Assembly (NCBI GenBank): GCA_050290245.1
Contig: JBNKHH010000062.1
Span: 1 to 53,442 of the forward strand
Length of the DNA: 53,442 bases
Direction of reading: 5' to 3'
Origin: JBNKHH01 sp050290245
Lineage (GTDB): Bacteria; Pseudomonadota; Alphaproteobacteria; Rhodobacterales; Rhodobacteraceae
Shown: positions 16,415 to 24,765 of the stretch, piece after piece
Layout of the letters: every line of letters starts with the position of its first letter
How positions within the stretch are numbered: the first letter of the stretch is position 1
Program-made: the position numbers and the translations under genes
The notes under the pieces: generated by a model
Database searches by the model: none
Told to the model about the DNA's origin: nothing
Seen by the model: only the letters and a program-made list of their open reading frames with translations

Positions 16415-17707
16415 GTGGACGGTCAGCAGACACCATCGCTCTTTTTTCAGTCGCATCTCGACGAAACCGATCCCGAGCTTGCAGGAGCCATCCGCCGTGA
16501 GCTGGGCCGTCAGCGCGACGAGATCGAGCTGATCGCGTCGGAGAACATCGTCAGCCAGGCGGTGCTGGACGCGGCCGGCTCGGTTCTGACCAACAAATAT
16601 GCCGAGGGCTATCCGGGGCGGCGCTATTACGGCGGGTGCCAGTTCGTGGACGAGGCCGAGAACCTCGCTATCGAGCGGGCGAAGGCGCTGTTTGGCTGTG
16701 CATATGCCAACGTGCAGCCGAACTCGGGCAGCCAGGCGAACCAGGCCGTCTTCCTGGCGCTGGCCAGGCCGGGTGATACCATCCTGGGCCTGTCGCTGGA
16801 TGCAGGCGGTCACCTGACGCACGGCGCGCGCCCGAACCTGTCGGGCAAGTGGTTCAACGCGGTTCCATATGGTCTGGGCGCCGATGAGCGCATCGACATG
16901 GAGGCAGTCGAGGCGCTGGCCAGGGAGCACAAGCCGACGATTATCATCGCGGGCGGCTCGGCCTATCCGCGCCAGATCGACTTTGCTGGGTTCCGCCGGA
17001 TCGCCGACAGCGTGGGCGCCTACCTGGTGGTCGACATGGCGCATTTCGCGGGGCTGGTCGCGGGCGGTGTTCACCCCAGCCCGTTCCCGCACGCCCATGT
17101 GGCGACGACTACGACGCACAAGACCCTGCGCGGCCCGCGTGGCGGCATGGTTGTGACCAACGACGAGACAATCGCGAAAAAGATCAACTCGGCCGTGTTC
17201 CCTGGTCTTCAGGGTGGCCCCCTGATGCACGTGATCGCGGCCAAGGCGGCGGCTTTCGGCGAGGCGCTGCGGCCGTCGTTCAAGGAGTATGTCAAGCAGG
17301 TCACCGCCAACGCAGTGGCGCTGGCAGAGACGCTGAAGTCGAACGGATTCGACATTGTCTCGGGCGGCACGGACACGCACCTGATGCTGGTCGACCTGCG
17401 CCCAAAGGGCGTCACCGGCAACCTGGCCGAACAGGCCCTGGGCCGTGCGCATATCACCTGTAACAAGAACGGAGTTGCGAACGACCCCGAAAAGCCGACC
17501 GTGACCAGTGGCATCCGGTTGGGTACGCCTGCCTGCACCACGCGCGGTTTTGGCACGGACGAGTTCGTGCAGGTGGGTCAGATGATCACGCGCGTGCTTG
17601 AAGGCCTCGCGGCATATGGCCCGGACGGCAATGGCGCCGTCGAGACCGAGGTTCGCGCCGAGGCGCAGGCCATGTGCGACCGTTTCCCGATCTACCCGAA
17701 TTTGTGA
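16415..17707 (+). CDS. glyA: Serine hydroxymethyltransferase
   Basis: GlyA is the PLP enzyme that interconverts glycine plus 5,10-methylene-THF with serine plus THF. The start is the GTG at 16415 behind GGGAGGAAAA; the longer in-frame extension reads through the operator region and is rejected. The 430-residue product has RDEIELIASENIVS, TNKYAEGYPGRRYYGG, NVQPNSGSQANQA and the PLP-lysine segment TTTTHKTLRGPRGG. It heads an operon with sgaA and hprA, the arrangement of the serine pathway for C1 assimilation, so this copy probably serves oxalate/C1 growth; a housekeeping glyA may exist elsewhere. Both the GntR-type palindrome and the composite element lie upstream. Confidence 0.95.
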   Translation: MDGQQTPSLFFQSHLDETDPELAGAIRRELGRQRDEIELIASENIVSQAVLDAAGSVLTNKYAEGYPGRRYYGGCQFVDEAENLAIERAKALFGCAYANVQPNSGSQANQAVFLALARPGDTILGLSLDAGGHLTHGARPNLSGKWFNAVPYGLGADERIDMEAVEALAREHKPTIIIAGGSAYPRQIDFAGFRRIADSVGAYLVVDMAHFAGLVAGGVHPSPFPHAHVATTTTHKTLRGPRGGMVVTNDETIAKKINSAVFPGLQGGPLMHVIAAKAAAFGEALRPSFKEYVKQVTANAVALAETLKSNGFDIVSGGTDTHLMLVDLRPKGVTGNLAEQALGRAHITCNKNGVANDPEKPTVTSGIRLGTPACTTRGFGTDEFVQVGQMITRVLEGLAAYGPDGNGAVETEVRAEAQAMCDRFPIYPNL

Positions 17708-17724
17708 GCTGGAGGAGAAATCAC

Positions 17725-18918
17725 ATGAAAACCGGCTATAACGGACTGGCCGTTCCCGGCCCAACCAACATGCCTTTCCGCATCCGTCAGGCGATGGACG
17801 TGGCGTTGGAAGATCACCGCGCGCCGGATTTTCCGGCCTTTTCCAAGCCCCTGTTCGAAGACCTGAAGAAGGTGTTCAAGACCGAGACGGGGCGCGTGTT
17901 CGTCTATCCGTGCTCGGGCACCGGCGGCTGGGAAGCGGCGATCACCAACACGCTGTGCGAAGGCGACAAGGTGCTGGCGTCGATCTTTGGCCAGTTTTCG
18001 CTGTTGTGGGTGGACCTGTGCCAGCGGTTCGGCCTTGAGGTCGATGCCGTCGACGTCGAGTGGGGGCAGGGCGTACCTCTGGAACAGTACCGCAAGAAGC
18101 TGGCAGCCGACACCGACCACGTGATCAGGGCGGTTCTGGTGACGCACAACGAGACCGCGACCGGCGTGACCTCGGATGTCGCCGGCGTGCGCAAGATTCT
18201 TGACGATCTGGGCCATCCGGCCTTGCTGTTCGTGGACGGTGTCAGCTCGGTTGGCTCAATCGATTTCCGGCTGGACGAATGGGGCGTGGACGTCGTGGTT
18301 TCGGGCTCGCAAAAGGGCTTCATGATGCCGACGGGTCTGGCGATCCTGGGCGTCAGCCAGAAGGCCATCGACATGGGGGCGAGTGCGAAGCTACGCAGAT
18401 GCTTTTTTGATTTCAAGGACATGGCGGCCGCGAACGACCAGGGGTATTTCCCATATACGCCAGCGGCAACCTTGCTCCATGGCTTGCGCGCCTCGGTCGA
18501 CATGCTGCTGGAAGAGGGGCTTGAGAACGTCTTTGCCCGTCATCACCGGCTGGCATCGGGCGTGCGCGCGGCGGTCGAGGCATGGGGACTGAAGAACTGT
18601 GCTCAAAGCCCTGAGTGGCATTCGGACACGGTGACGGCGATTTTGGTGCCCGAGGGATTTGACGCCAACGACGTCATCAAGACAGCCTATGACACCTATA
18701 ACTTGTCGCTGGGCGCGGGTCTGAACAAGGTGGCGGGCAAAGTGTTCCGCATCGGCCACCTGGGCTGGCTGAACGAGATCATGGTGTTGCAGGCACTCGG
18801 CGGGGTCGAAATGGCCATGCGTGACGTCGGCATCCCGTTCCAGGCGGGTTCGGGCGTGGGCGCGGCGGTGGAATATTTCACGAATACCGGCGCCAAGGCG
18901 AAGTTGGCGGCCGAGTAA
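17725..18918 (+). CDS. sgaA: Serine-glyoxylate aminotransferase
   Basis: This class V PLP aminotransferase moves the amino group of serine to glyoxylate, giving hydroxypyruvate and glycine, the central step of the serine pathway. The 397-residue protein begins NGLAVPGPTNMPFRIRQAM after the start, has the FVYPCSGTGGWEAA phosphate-binding loop, DGVSSVGSIDFRLDEWGVD and the PLP-lysine segment SGSQKGFMMPTGLA, and ends RIGHLGWLNE. The start at 17725 has GGAGGAGAA upstream. It is 17 nt downstream of glyA and overlaps hprA by one nucleotide. In this island glyoxylate would come from oxalyl-CoA reduction by the PanE-like enzyme. Confidence 0.93.
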   Translation: MKTGYNGLAVPGPTNMPFRIRQAMDVALEDHRAPDFPAFSKPLFEDLKKVFKTETGRVFVYPCSGTGGWEAAITNTLCEGDKVLASIFGQFSLLWVDLCQRFGLEVDAVDVEWGQGVPLEQYRKKLAADTDHVIRAVLVTHNETATGVTSDVAGVRKILDDLGHPALLFVDGVSSVGSIDFRLDEWGVDVVVSGSQKGFMMPTGLAILGVSQKAIDMGASAKLRRCFFDFKDMAAANDQGYFPYTPAATLLHGLRASVDMLLEEGLENVFARHHRLASGVRAAVEAWGLKNCAQSPEWHSDTVTAILVPEGFDANDVIKTAYDTYNLSLGAGLNKVAGKVFRIGHLGWLNEIMVLQALGGVEMAMRDVGIPFQAGSGVGAAVEYFTNTGAKAKLAAE

Positions 18919-19874
18919 TGCGGATCGTCTTTCTGGACCGTTCGACGATCGGGCCGTCGGTCACCGTGACCCGGCCCGGTTTCGAGCACGAGTGGGTGGA
19001 ATACGACCGTACGGGGGCGGAGCAGGTGGTCGAGCGCCTCAAGGGGGCGGACATCGCGGTGTCGAACAAGGTTCCGATCAACCGCGCCGCCATCGAGGCC
19101 TTGCCCGAACTGAAGATGATCGCGATCCCGGCCACAGGCTATGACGCCTTTGCCGTCGATGCCTGCCGGGAACGCGGGATCATCGTGTCGAACGTGCGGG
19201 GCTATGCGGTGAATACAGTGCCCGAGCATACCTTTGCGCTGATCCTGGCCTTGAGGCGCAGCATCGTCGGGTTCAGGCAGGACGTGATCGACGGCAAGTG
19301 GCAGGAGGCGGACCAGTTCTGTTTCTTTACCCATCCGATCAAGGACCTTGCAGGGTCGACCCTGGGGATCTTTGGCGAGGGGGTGCTGGGGCAGGGTGTG
19401 GCCAGTCTGGCGCGGGCCTTCGGGATGCGGGTCCTGTTCGCGGCGCACAAGGGTGTCGAGGGGCTGGGGCCGCTTTACACACCTTTTGACCAGGTGCTTG
19501 AGGAGTCGGATGTCATCACGCTTCATTGTCCGTTGATGCCCGGAACCCGCAACATGATCGCGGCGCCAGAGTTTGCGAAGATGAAGCGGCGACCCTTGCT
19601 GATCAACTGTTCGCGCGGCGGGCTGGTGGACGAGGCCGATCTCGTGACGGCGCTGGACAAGGGCCAGATTGCGGGGGCGGGGTTCGATGTTCTGACCAGC
19701 GAGCCTCCCAGACCGGACAACCCCTTGCTGAGCGTGCTGGAACGGCCGAACGTGATCGTGACGCCGCACACGGCCTGGGCCAGCGACGAGGCGATGCAGA
19801 CACTTTGGAACCAGGTCGTGAGCCACATCGAGAACTTTCACGCCGGGAAGCCGTCGAACGTGGTCAGTGTCTGA
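18918..19874 (+). CDS. hprA: Hydroxypyruvate reductase / D-2-hydroxyacid dehydrogenase
   Basis: A cytosolic D-isomer 2-hydroxyacid dehydrogenase of 318 residues. The nucleotide-binding domain contains the Rossmann stretch LGIFGEGVLGQGVA, and the three catalytic residues are recognisable: Arg in LLINCSRGGLVD, Glu in LTSEPPRPD and His in VTPHTAWAS. Family members reduce hydroxypyruvate to D-glycerate or glyoxylate to glycolate. Its operon position after glyA and sgaA (TAATG overlap with sgaA) argues for hydroxypyruvate reduction. Glycerate kinase, the next step toward central metabolism, is not in the window. Confidence 0.9.
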   Translation: MRIVFLDRSTIGPSVTVTRPGFEHEWVEYDRTGAEQVVERLKGADIAVSNKVPINRAAIEALPELKMIAIPATGYDAFAVDACRERGIIVSNVRGYAVNTVPEHTFALILALRRSIVGFRQDVIDGKWQEADQFCFFTHPIKDLAGSTLGIFGEGVLGQGVASLARAFGMRVLFAAHKGVEGLGPLYTPFDQVLEESDVITLHCPLMPGTRNMIAAPEFAKMKRRPLLINCSRGGLVDEADLVTALDKGQIAGAGFDVLTSEPPRPDNPLLSVLERPNVIVTPHTAWASDEAMQTLWNQVVSHIENFHAGKPSNVVSV

Positions 19875-20063
19875 CGGGCGTTCGGTGCGGACTGGCAGAT
19901 GGTAGGAAGAGCGCGCGGTCCGGTAGGGTTTTTGTCACGTCTTGGCTCGGGGCATGAAAAAGCTCCGGTCGCGCCGAATTTGGCGGCCGGATGGCTGGGG
20001 ACCTGACACGATCCCACGCGGAAAGTGGCGGCGCCGCCGTAGCGGGCCCGGTCGTATCCTATG

Positions 20064-20226
20064 GCCGAAACGGACAGGGGAGATCCCCTGATGCCGGAAC
20101 ATTGTTGGTCCGCGCGCCCACAGTGCGCGTCCCGCTGGTTCGAACGGGGCCAGTTTGGCGGCTGGAGGTGAACGGCGCGTTAGGTAAGCGCGCCATCGGG
20201 CAGTGCAGTGCTTAACTGCGGCTTTT
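20064..20226 (+). other. Possible structured RNA in the hprA-abcF gap
   Basis: The 409-bp gap 19875-20283 has no convincing protein gene. Within it, several stems stack in a compact block: a closing helix (20064-20071 with 20153-20159, one bulge), a perfect 6-bp AGAT-loop hairpin (20075-20090), a 5-bp GC hairpin (20111-20129), a 6-bp hairpin (20174-20194) and a short hairpin at 20205-20219 followed by GGCTTTT, like a weak terminator. I do not recognise a known family (no SRP, tmRNA or RNase P signature). GC-rich DNA folds easily by chance, so this is only a candidate; strand is assumed from the terminator-like end. Confidence 0.25.
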
Positions 20227-20283
20227 CAGCAAGATAGAGGGAGGCGTTAACCTTGACGAAATCCGTGGTTAACCCGGCGGGCG

Positions 20284-22128
20284 TCAGCCGCCTTCGGCCT
20301 CGAGGCGTTCCAGCGCGCGCATCCAGAGCGCCTCGGCACGGGTGAGACCGTCTTCGACTTCGGCGAACTGGAGCTGGAGTTTCTCGGCTTCGCGGGCGCG
20401 GTTGGCCTCGTACATGGCGGGGTCGGCGAGCCGCTGGCTAATTTTCTCGCGGATTTCGGTCAGCTTTTCGACGCGGGCCTCGGCGGTGGCGGCGGCCTGG
20501 CGCAGCTCGGCGACAGCCTGGCGCGACGGCTTTTTCGGCTTGGCCCTGGGCTTGTCGGGCTTGGGTGCCGGGGCGTCCAGAAGCATCCGGCGGTAGCTTT
20601 CAAGGTCGTCGTCATAAGGTGAAACGCGGCCGTCCTTCACCAGCCAGAGCCTGTCGGCGACGTGGGACAGAAGGTGCATGTCGTGGCTGACGAGCACAAC
20701 CGCGCCAGTATAGGCCGTCAGCGCTTCGACCAGACCCTCGCGGCTTTCCATGTCGAGGTGGTTGGTCGGTTCGTCCAGAATCAGGAGATGGGGCGCGTCG
20801 ATGGTAGCCAGAAGAAGGGAGAGCCGTGCCTTTTGTCCGCCCGAAAGGCGCGCAGCGACGGTTTCGGCCTGGTCGGCACCAATGCCAAAACCCGCGAGGC
20901 GGGCGCGCAGTTTGCCTGGGGCATCATCGGGGCGCAGGCGGCGGACGTGTTCGATCGGGGTTTCGTCGGCGTGCAGTTCGTCGAGCTGGTGCTGGGCGAA
21001 AAAGCCGACCTTCAGCTTGCGGGCGCGGGTGACGCGGCCACCGAGCGGATCGAGCTTGCCCGAGAGCAGTTTCGACAGGGTCGACTTGCCTTCGCCGTTG
21101 CGCCCCAGAAGCGCGATGCGGTCGTCCTGGTCGATGCGCAGGTTCAGTTTCGACAGGACGGGCGTGCCGTCATAGCCGACGCTGGCGCTTTCCAGGTTGA
21201 TGATCGGGGGCGAGAGTTCCTCGGGTTCGGGGAAGGTGAACTTTCTGAGCGCGGCCTCCTGCGGGGTGGTGATCGGGGCCATCCGCGCGATCATCTTGAG
21301 GCGCGACTGGGCCTGGACGGCCTTGGAGGCCTTGTAGCGGAAGCGGTCGACAAAGCTTTGCAGGTGGGCGCGGCGGGCCTCCTGTTTCTTGGCTTCGGCC
21401 TCGGCCACCGCAAGACGGGCAGTGCGGGTCTGGGCGAAGGTGTCGTAGTTGCCCTGGTATAATGTGAGCTTCCTGTCTTCGAGATGCAGGATCGACGTGA
21501 CGGCGCGGTTCAGAAGGCCGCGGTCGTGGCTGATGGTGATGACGGTGTGCGGGTATTTCGCAAGGTAGCTTTCGAGCCAGAGCGCGCCTTCGAGGTCCAG
21601 GTAGTTGGTCGGTTCATCGAGAAGCAGGAGGTCGGGGGCCGAGAACAGCACGCCCGCGAGCGCCACGCGCATCCGCCAGCCGCCCGAAAAAGCCGAGCAG
21701 GGCATGGCCTGTTCGTCCTGGGTAAACCCGAGGCCTTTTAGAATGGATGAGGCGCGCGCCTCGGCAGACCAGGCGTCGATGTCCGCAAGCCGGGTCTGGA
21801 TGTCGGCGATGCGGGCGGGGTCGGTGGCAGTCTCGGCCTCGGCCATGAGGCCGGCGCGTTCGGTGTCGGCCTGAAGCACGGTGTCGAGGAGCGAGGTTTC
21901 CGATCCCGGCACTTCTTGCGCGACGCCTCCGATGCGGGCCTGTTTGGGGTGGGTGATCTCGCCACCTTCCAGTGCAAGCTCGCCGTAGATCAGGCGAAAG
22001 AGGGTGGTCTTGCCGGTGCCGTTGCGACCGACGAAGCCGACCTTGTGGCCGTCGGGGATGACGGCAGAAGCACCCTCGAACAGGGGCCGGCCTTCGACCG
22101 AATAGCGTATGTCGTCGATCCGTATCAT
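20284..22128 (-). CDS. ABC-F family ATPase
   Basis: A soluble tandem ABC ATPase (614 residues) without membrane segments, of the ABC-F group that acts on ribosomes. The start is the ATG at 22128 (MIRIDDIRYSVEGRPLFEG). The first ABC domain has Walker A GRNGTGKTT, signature FSGGWRMRVALAG and Walker B LLLDEPTNYLD. The linker contains ARRAHLQSFVDRFRYKASKA, the P-site region. The second domain has GRNGEGKST, LSGGQKARLSLLLA and LLILDEPTNHLD. A basic proline/lysine stretch and a C-terminal coiled coil (about 530-612) follow, as in Uup/YheS-type proteins. No strong ribosome binding site is visible. It is divergent from ndk. Exact subfamily is uncertain. Confidence 0.93.
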   Translation of the reverse strand: MIRIDDIRYSVEGRPLFEGASAVIPDGHKVGFVGRNGTGKTTLFRLIYGELALEGGEITHPKQARIGGVAQEVPGSETSLLDTVLQADTERAGLMAEAETATDPARIADIQTRLADIDAWSAEARASSILKGLGFTQDEQAMPCSAFSGGWRMRVALAGVLFSAPDLLLLDEPTNYLDLEGALWLESYLAKYPHTVITISHDRGLLNRAVTSILHLEDRKLTLYQGNYDTFAQTRTARLAVAEAEAKKQEARRAHLQSFVDRFRYKASKAVQAQSRLKMIARMAPITTPQEAALRKFTFPEPEELSPPIINLESASVGYDGTPVLSKLNLRIDQDDRIALLGRNGEGKSTLSKLLSGKLDPLGGRVTRARKLKVGFFAQHQLDELHADETPIEHVRRLRPDDAPGKLRARLAGFGIGADQAETVAARLSGGQKARLSLLLATIDAPHLLILDEPTNHLDMESREGLVEALTAYTGAVVLVSHDMHLLSHVADRLWLVKDGRVSPYDDDLESYRRMLLDAPAPKPDKPRAKPKKPSRQAVAELRQAAATAEARVEKLTEIREKISQRLADPAMYEANRAREAEKLQLQFAEVEDGLTRAEALWMRALERLEAEGG

Positions 22129-22181
22129 GGGCGCTGATTGCCCGAGAGGCCGGGTGTCGTCAATCGTGGCCAGCGGCGAAA

Positions 22182-22215
22182 GCCTCTGGCGGGAGTATTT
22201 TCCGAATAGAAGAAA
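22182..22215 (+). repeat. Dispersed short repeat, copy 1
   Basis: The segment reads GCCTCTGGCGGGAGTATTTT, then CCGAATAGAAGAAA. It has a small inverted repeat (CCTC/GGGAG region) and then a T-run and purine-rich tail. A close relative sits at 52285-52316 and part of the pattern recurs in reverse orientation at 42097-42116. It lies in the abcF-ndk intergenic region. Confidence 0.45.
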
Positions 22216-22415
22216 CCCGAATTTAATCAAATTGTCCGAAGTCGGGCGGGCGGTACCGCCTGGGAGCCGATGGCCGCAAAGGGAGAAGCCCTTCTGCACT
22301 GTCCTCAGTCGGGGCCAGTGGACCTTTTCATTGCGTGCGCTGCGTGCTAGGCGGGCGGCGATTTCAGGCGGGGCGCATGGGGCGGTCCGTCAACAGGCTA
22401 AAGAGGCATGTACCC

Positions 22416-22838
22416 ATGGCGACCGAACGCACCCTTTCCATCATCAAACCCGACGCGACCAAACGCAACCTGACCGGCAAGATCAATGCCAAGTTCGAGG
22501 ACGCCGGCCTGCGCATCATCGCGCAAAAGCGCATCCACCTGACCGAAGCCCAGGCCGGCAAGTTCTATGAAGTGCATGCCGAGCGCCCGTTCTATGGCGA
22601 GCTTTGCGAGTTCATGGCCTCGGCTCCGGTCGTCGTTCAGGTTCTGGAAGGCGAAGGCGCCATTGCCAAGAACCGCGAAGTCATGGGCGCGACCAACCCT
22701 GCCGACGCCGAGCCGGGCACCATCCGTGCCGAATTTGCCGAGTCGGTTGGCGAGAACTCGGTCCACGGCTCGGACGCGCCGGAAACGGCTGCCGTTGAGA
22801 TCGCCTATTTCTTCTCGGGTCTCGAACTGGTCGGCTAG
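22416..22838 (+). CDS. ndk: Nucleoside-diphosphate kinase
   Basis: Ndk moves the terminal phosphate of ATP onto nucleoside diphosphates. The 140-residue protein is the standard bacterial length and begins ATERTLSIIKPDATKRN. The active-site histidine lies in ENSVHGSDAPETA, and GATNPADAEPGTIR precedes it. The start at 22416 has AAAGAGG upstream. It is a single-gene unit with its own terminator and is divergent from the ABC-F gene. Its 287-bp upstream region holds the short dispersed repeat but nothing else I recognise. Confidence 0.97.
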   Translation: MATERTLSIIKPDATKRNLTGKINAKFEDAGLRIIAQKRIHLTEAQAGKFYEVHAERPFYGELCEFMASAPVVVQVLEGEGAIAKNREVMGATNPADAEPGTIRAEFAESVGENSVHGSDAPETAAVEIAYFFSGLELVG

Positions 22839-22861
22839 GCCACCGGTTTCAGGAAATTTGG

Positions 22862-22888
22862 AAGGCCGTCCCGCGGGGCGGCCTTTTT
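22862..22888 (+). terminator. Rho-independent terminator after ndk
   Basis: A GC-rich stem (22862-22868 with 22879-22885, extendable inward through a G-T pair) is followed by a run of five T, about 24 bp after the ndk stop. Confidence 0.88.
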
Positions 22889-23113
22889 CATTTGCGGCGC
22901 TGGTTTTCAGGTGGCGATTTTTTTTCAGGTTTGTCCTGAAACTGACGTCGAAAGGACGATCGAGGCTGCCAGGATATTCGCGGTCGGCATAGGCCCTTGC
23001 CTGTTGCCGGCGCGGAGCCGGAGGCCGAGCGGCGGGGCGAGGCCATTGTGGCAACGTGCCTATGTATCGGTCAGGGCGAAAAACGCCCCCGGGTGGTTCG
23101 GTTCCCGAATGGG

Positions 23114-23452
23114 TCAGAGGCGGATGCCCAGACTGTCGAGGCTTTGGGCCATTTCGGCGGGCAGGCCGGAGGCGGTGTTCGAGGTGCGGGCCCGGGATTT
23201 GAGGCTGTCGAAACGGGCCCTCAGAGCCGCTTTCTCGGCGCCCTGGCAATCGGACCAGGGTCGGCCCTGCAATCCCATGACAAGGGCATAGTAGCCGATG
23301 AAGTGGGGGCGGACCCCGCTGGTGATCAGGCGCAAGTAGGCAGCGTCGGCCCCGAGATCGCGGATCTCGTCTGCGGTTGTGATTCCGGCTGTTGCAAATT
23401 CACGGGCCATGGCCGGGCCTATGTTGCGGATGATGGTGACGGGATCGCTCAT
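23114..23452 (-). CDS. TfoX C-terminal domain / helix-hairpin-helix protein
   Basis: A 112-residue protein made almost only of a helix-hairpin-helix-like module: IRNIGPAMAREFATAGITTADEIRDLGADAAYLRL is typical of the TfoX/Sxy C-terminal domain, where NIGP begins the first hairpin. The N-terminal TfoX domain is absent. Stand-alone versions are common in alphaproteobacteria and have no established role, although DNA or RNA binding is plausible from the motif. It is monocistronic; the 275-bp gap between it and ndk contains only the ndk terminator, a TTCAGG/CCTGAA hairpin near 22919-22940 and a GGGCG-AAAAA-CGCCC hairpin near 23076-23091. Confidence 0.8.
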   Translation of the reverse strand: MSDPVTIIRNIGPAMAREFATAGITTADEIRDLGADAAYLRLITSGVRPHFIGYYALVMGLQGRPWSDCQGAEKAALRARFDSLKSRARTSNTASGLPAEMAQSLDSLGIRL

Positions 23453-23489
23453 GTCCCGAGGCTAGCGGGACACGCGCGCAAGGAAAAGG

Positions 23490-23633
23490 TCAGATAGAGG
23501 CCCAGTCACGAATGCGGTAGGGCTCGCTTTTCTTCCGATCTTTTTTTGATTTTGGTTCTTCGCGGGTCTTGCGTTGCTCGACCGGCTTTTCTTTTTCGGC
23601 GTCTTTCGGGTCATTGAGAATACGGTCACTCAT
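23490..23633 (-). CDS. Small basic hypothetical protein (47 aa)
   Basis: A short reading frame with a plausible GAAAGG ribosome binding site 8 nt before the ATG at 23633. The product begins MSDRILNDPKDAEKEKPVEQ, is very rich in Lys, Arg and Glu, and ends in SEPYRIRDWASI. The charged body and aromatic tail look like a real, possibly disordered or nucleic-acid-associated small protein rather than random translation. It is 37 bp upstream of the TfoX-C-like gene on the same strand, so the two may be co-transcribed. I do not recognise the family. Confidence 0.5.
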   Translation of the reverse strand: MSDRILNDPKDAEKEKPVEQRKTREEPKSKKDRKKSEPYRIRDWASI

Positions 23634-24245
23634 GAGAATGCCTTTCGGAACCGTGCCCCCAAGGTCGAGTCTGGCGATTCAACTCGGCGATTTGGTGGCC
23701 GCGCCGTGCCGCTGGTGAGGTGATTTGTGCTGCCGCGGCATGGCAGCGGCACGACTTCGTCTCATTGTGTCCGCACTGTGTCGGCGATTTTGCGGCGTGA
23801 TCTGCCGGGCATGGCGGGGTCGAGGGTGGGATTCGGGGTCACCGCGCAGAAAACTGAGCCTGAATGCAGATTTTTTCGGGTCGGAACGGCCATTTTGGTG
23901 GTGGTTGTTCGTGTGGTGTGAACAGTTTTATCCAATTTTTTTGGGTGTTTCCGAACGCGAAACATCGCGAGACCGGCTCGCAGCGATTCGTGAGGATTCG
24001 TGCAGCCGGAGTGCATTTTTCCGCCCCAATTGCGCCCCGAAGTTCCTTCTTTGGCCACATTTTGGCCCGGATCGGACGGAAATACAACCTGAGGGTGAAA
24101 AACTCATCCAATCGGACGATGCGGCACCGCAGCAGGGAGCGTACTTTGAAATTGAGCCGGGGGGACAGTCGCCGGTTCAGTTGAGTTCGCCGCGAAATTT
24201 TCTGTGTGAAGCGGCACAAATTGAAGCGTAGTTAGGAGTACTGAA
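23634..24245. other. Intergenic region upstream of the Tad locus
   Basis: About 610 bp with no convincing gene. Frames that span it have unusual composition and no recognisable motif. It is less GC-rich and more T-rich towards the pilin gene (for example around 23860-23960), as expected for a promoter region. Imperfect inverted repeats occur near 23669-23690 and 23728-23752. I could not place the flp promoter. Confidence 0.5.
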
Positions 24246-24434
24246 ATGCGCGACCTGTTTATCAAATTCCGTAAGTCTGAATCCGGTGCCACCCTCGTTG
24301 AATACGGTGTCGCCCTGATCCTTGCCATCGTCGTTGGCGGTGCTGCTCTGGTCACCCTCGGCGGTGACGTCTCCGAGACCATGGGTATCGCCTGCTCGAG
24401 CGCCCTGGCTTCCGCTGGCACCGTGTGCGGCTAA
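24246..24434 (+). CDS. flp: Flp-type pilin 1
   Basis: A 62-residue Flp/Fap prepilin. After a short basic leader (MRDLFIKFRKSESG) comes the Flp signature ATLVEYGVALILAIVVGGAAL; cleavage by a TadV/CpaA peptidase would fall after SESG. The mature pilin has one hydrophobic segment and a short C-terminal tail with two cysteines (GIACSSALASAGTVCG), which might form a disulphide. The start has a TAGGAG ribosome binding site. It is the first gene of the Tad locus and is followed by a very stable hairpin, consistent with high pilin expression. Confidence 0.93.
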   Translation: MRDLFIKFRKSESGATLVEYGVALILAIVVGGAALVTLGGDVSETMGIACSSALASAGTVCG

Positions 24435-24442
24435 TCACGTTT

Positions 24443-24472
24443 TGTGTCGGGGCGCCGTTGTGCCCCGACACA
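24443..24472 (+). terminator. Strong stem-loop after flp1
   Basis: An 11-bp perfect stem (24443-24453 with 24462-24472) closes an 8-nt loop, 9 bp after the flp stop. No T-run follows. It probably stabilises the pilin mRNA or partly terminates transcription, so that flp1 is made in excess of downstream tad genes. Confidence 0.7.
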
Positions 24473-24539
24473 CTCCGGCATCCATCACGATCAGGATTGC
24501 CTTCGCTCCATTCATAAAGAGTTTTCGAAAGGTTGCGTC

Positions 24540-24710
24540 ATGAAAGTCTTGTCGAAAAAAATTGCGAATTTTGTACGGGATATCTCCGGCGCCACGCTTG
24601 TGGAGTACGGGGTGGCCCTTTTGGTCGTCATCATTGTCGGCAGCGCAGCGATAAGCGCCCTGGCGACGGCGGTCGGAAATGAAATTGGAGAAACGGCGAG
24701 CGCGTTCTAA
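24540..24710 (+). CDS. flp: Flp-type pilin 2
   Basis: A second Flp prepilin, 56 residues. The leader MKVLSKKIANFVRDISG is followed by ATLVEYGVALLVVIIVGSAA, the same cleavage and Glu-Tyr motif as in the first pilin. The tail differs: GNEIGETASAF, with no cysteine. The start at 24540 has GAAAGG upstream. The divergence after the shared N-terminus suggests a minor or alternative pilin rather than a recent duplicate. It lies between flp1 and cpaB. Confidence 0.9.
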   Translation: MKVLSKKIANFVRDISGATLVEYGVALLVVIIVGSAAISALATAVGNEIGETASAF

Positions 24711-24729
24711 GCCGCCGATATGAGTTTTC

Positions 24730-24747
24730 TTGCCGTCCTGACGGCAA
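24730..24747 (+). terminator. Small stem-loop between flp2 and cpaB
   Basis: A perfect 7-bp stem (24730-24736 with 24741-24747) with a CCTG loop lies 19 bp after flp2 and just ahead of the cpaB ribosome binding site. No T-run; probably an mRNA processing or stability element. Confidence 0.5.
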
Positions 24748-24765
24748 AAGCCAAGGAGAAGTCTA

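Noticed and set aside
20137..20144. GGTTCGAA, resembling a tRNA T-loop
   Set aside because: The flanking bases do not form a proper T-stem, and no anticodon or D arm can be built around it.
22398..23249. Minus-strand frame across ndk and its downstream gap
   Set aside because: It runs through the ndk terminator and opposite a conserved gene; Arg/Pro-rich low-complexity translation.
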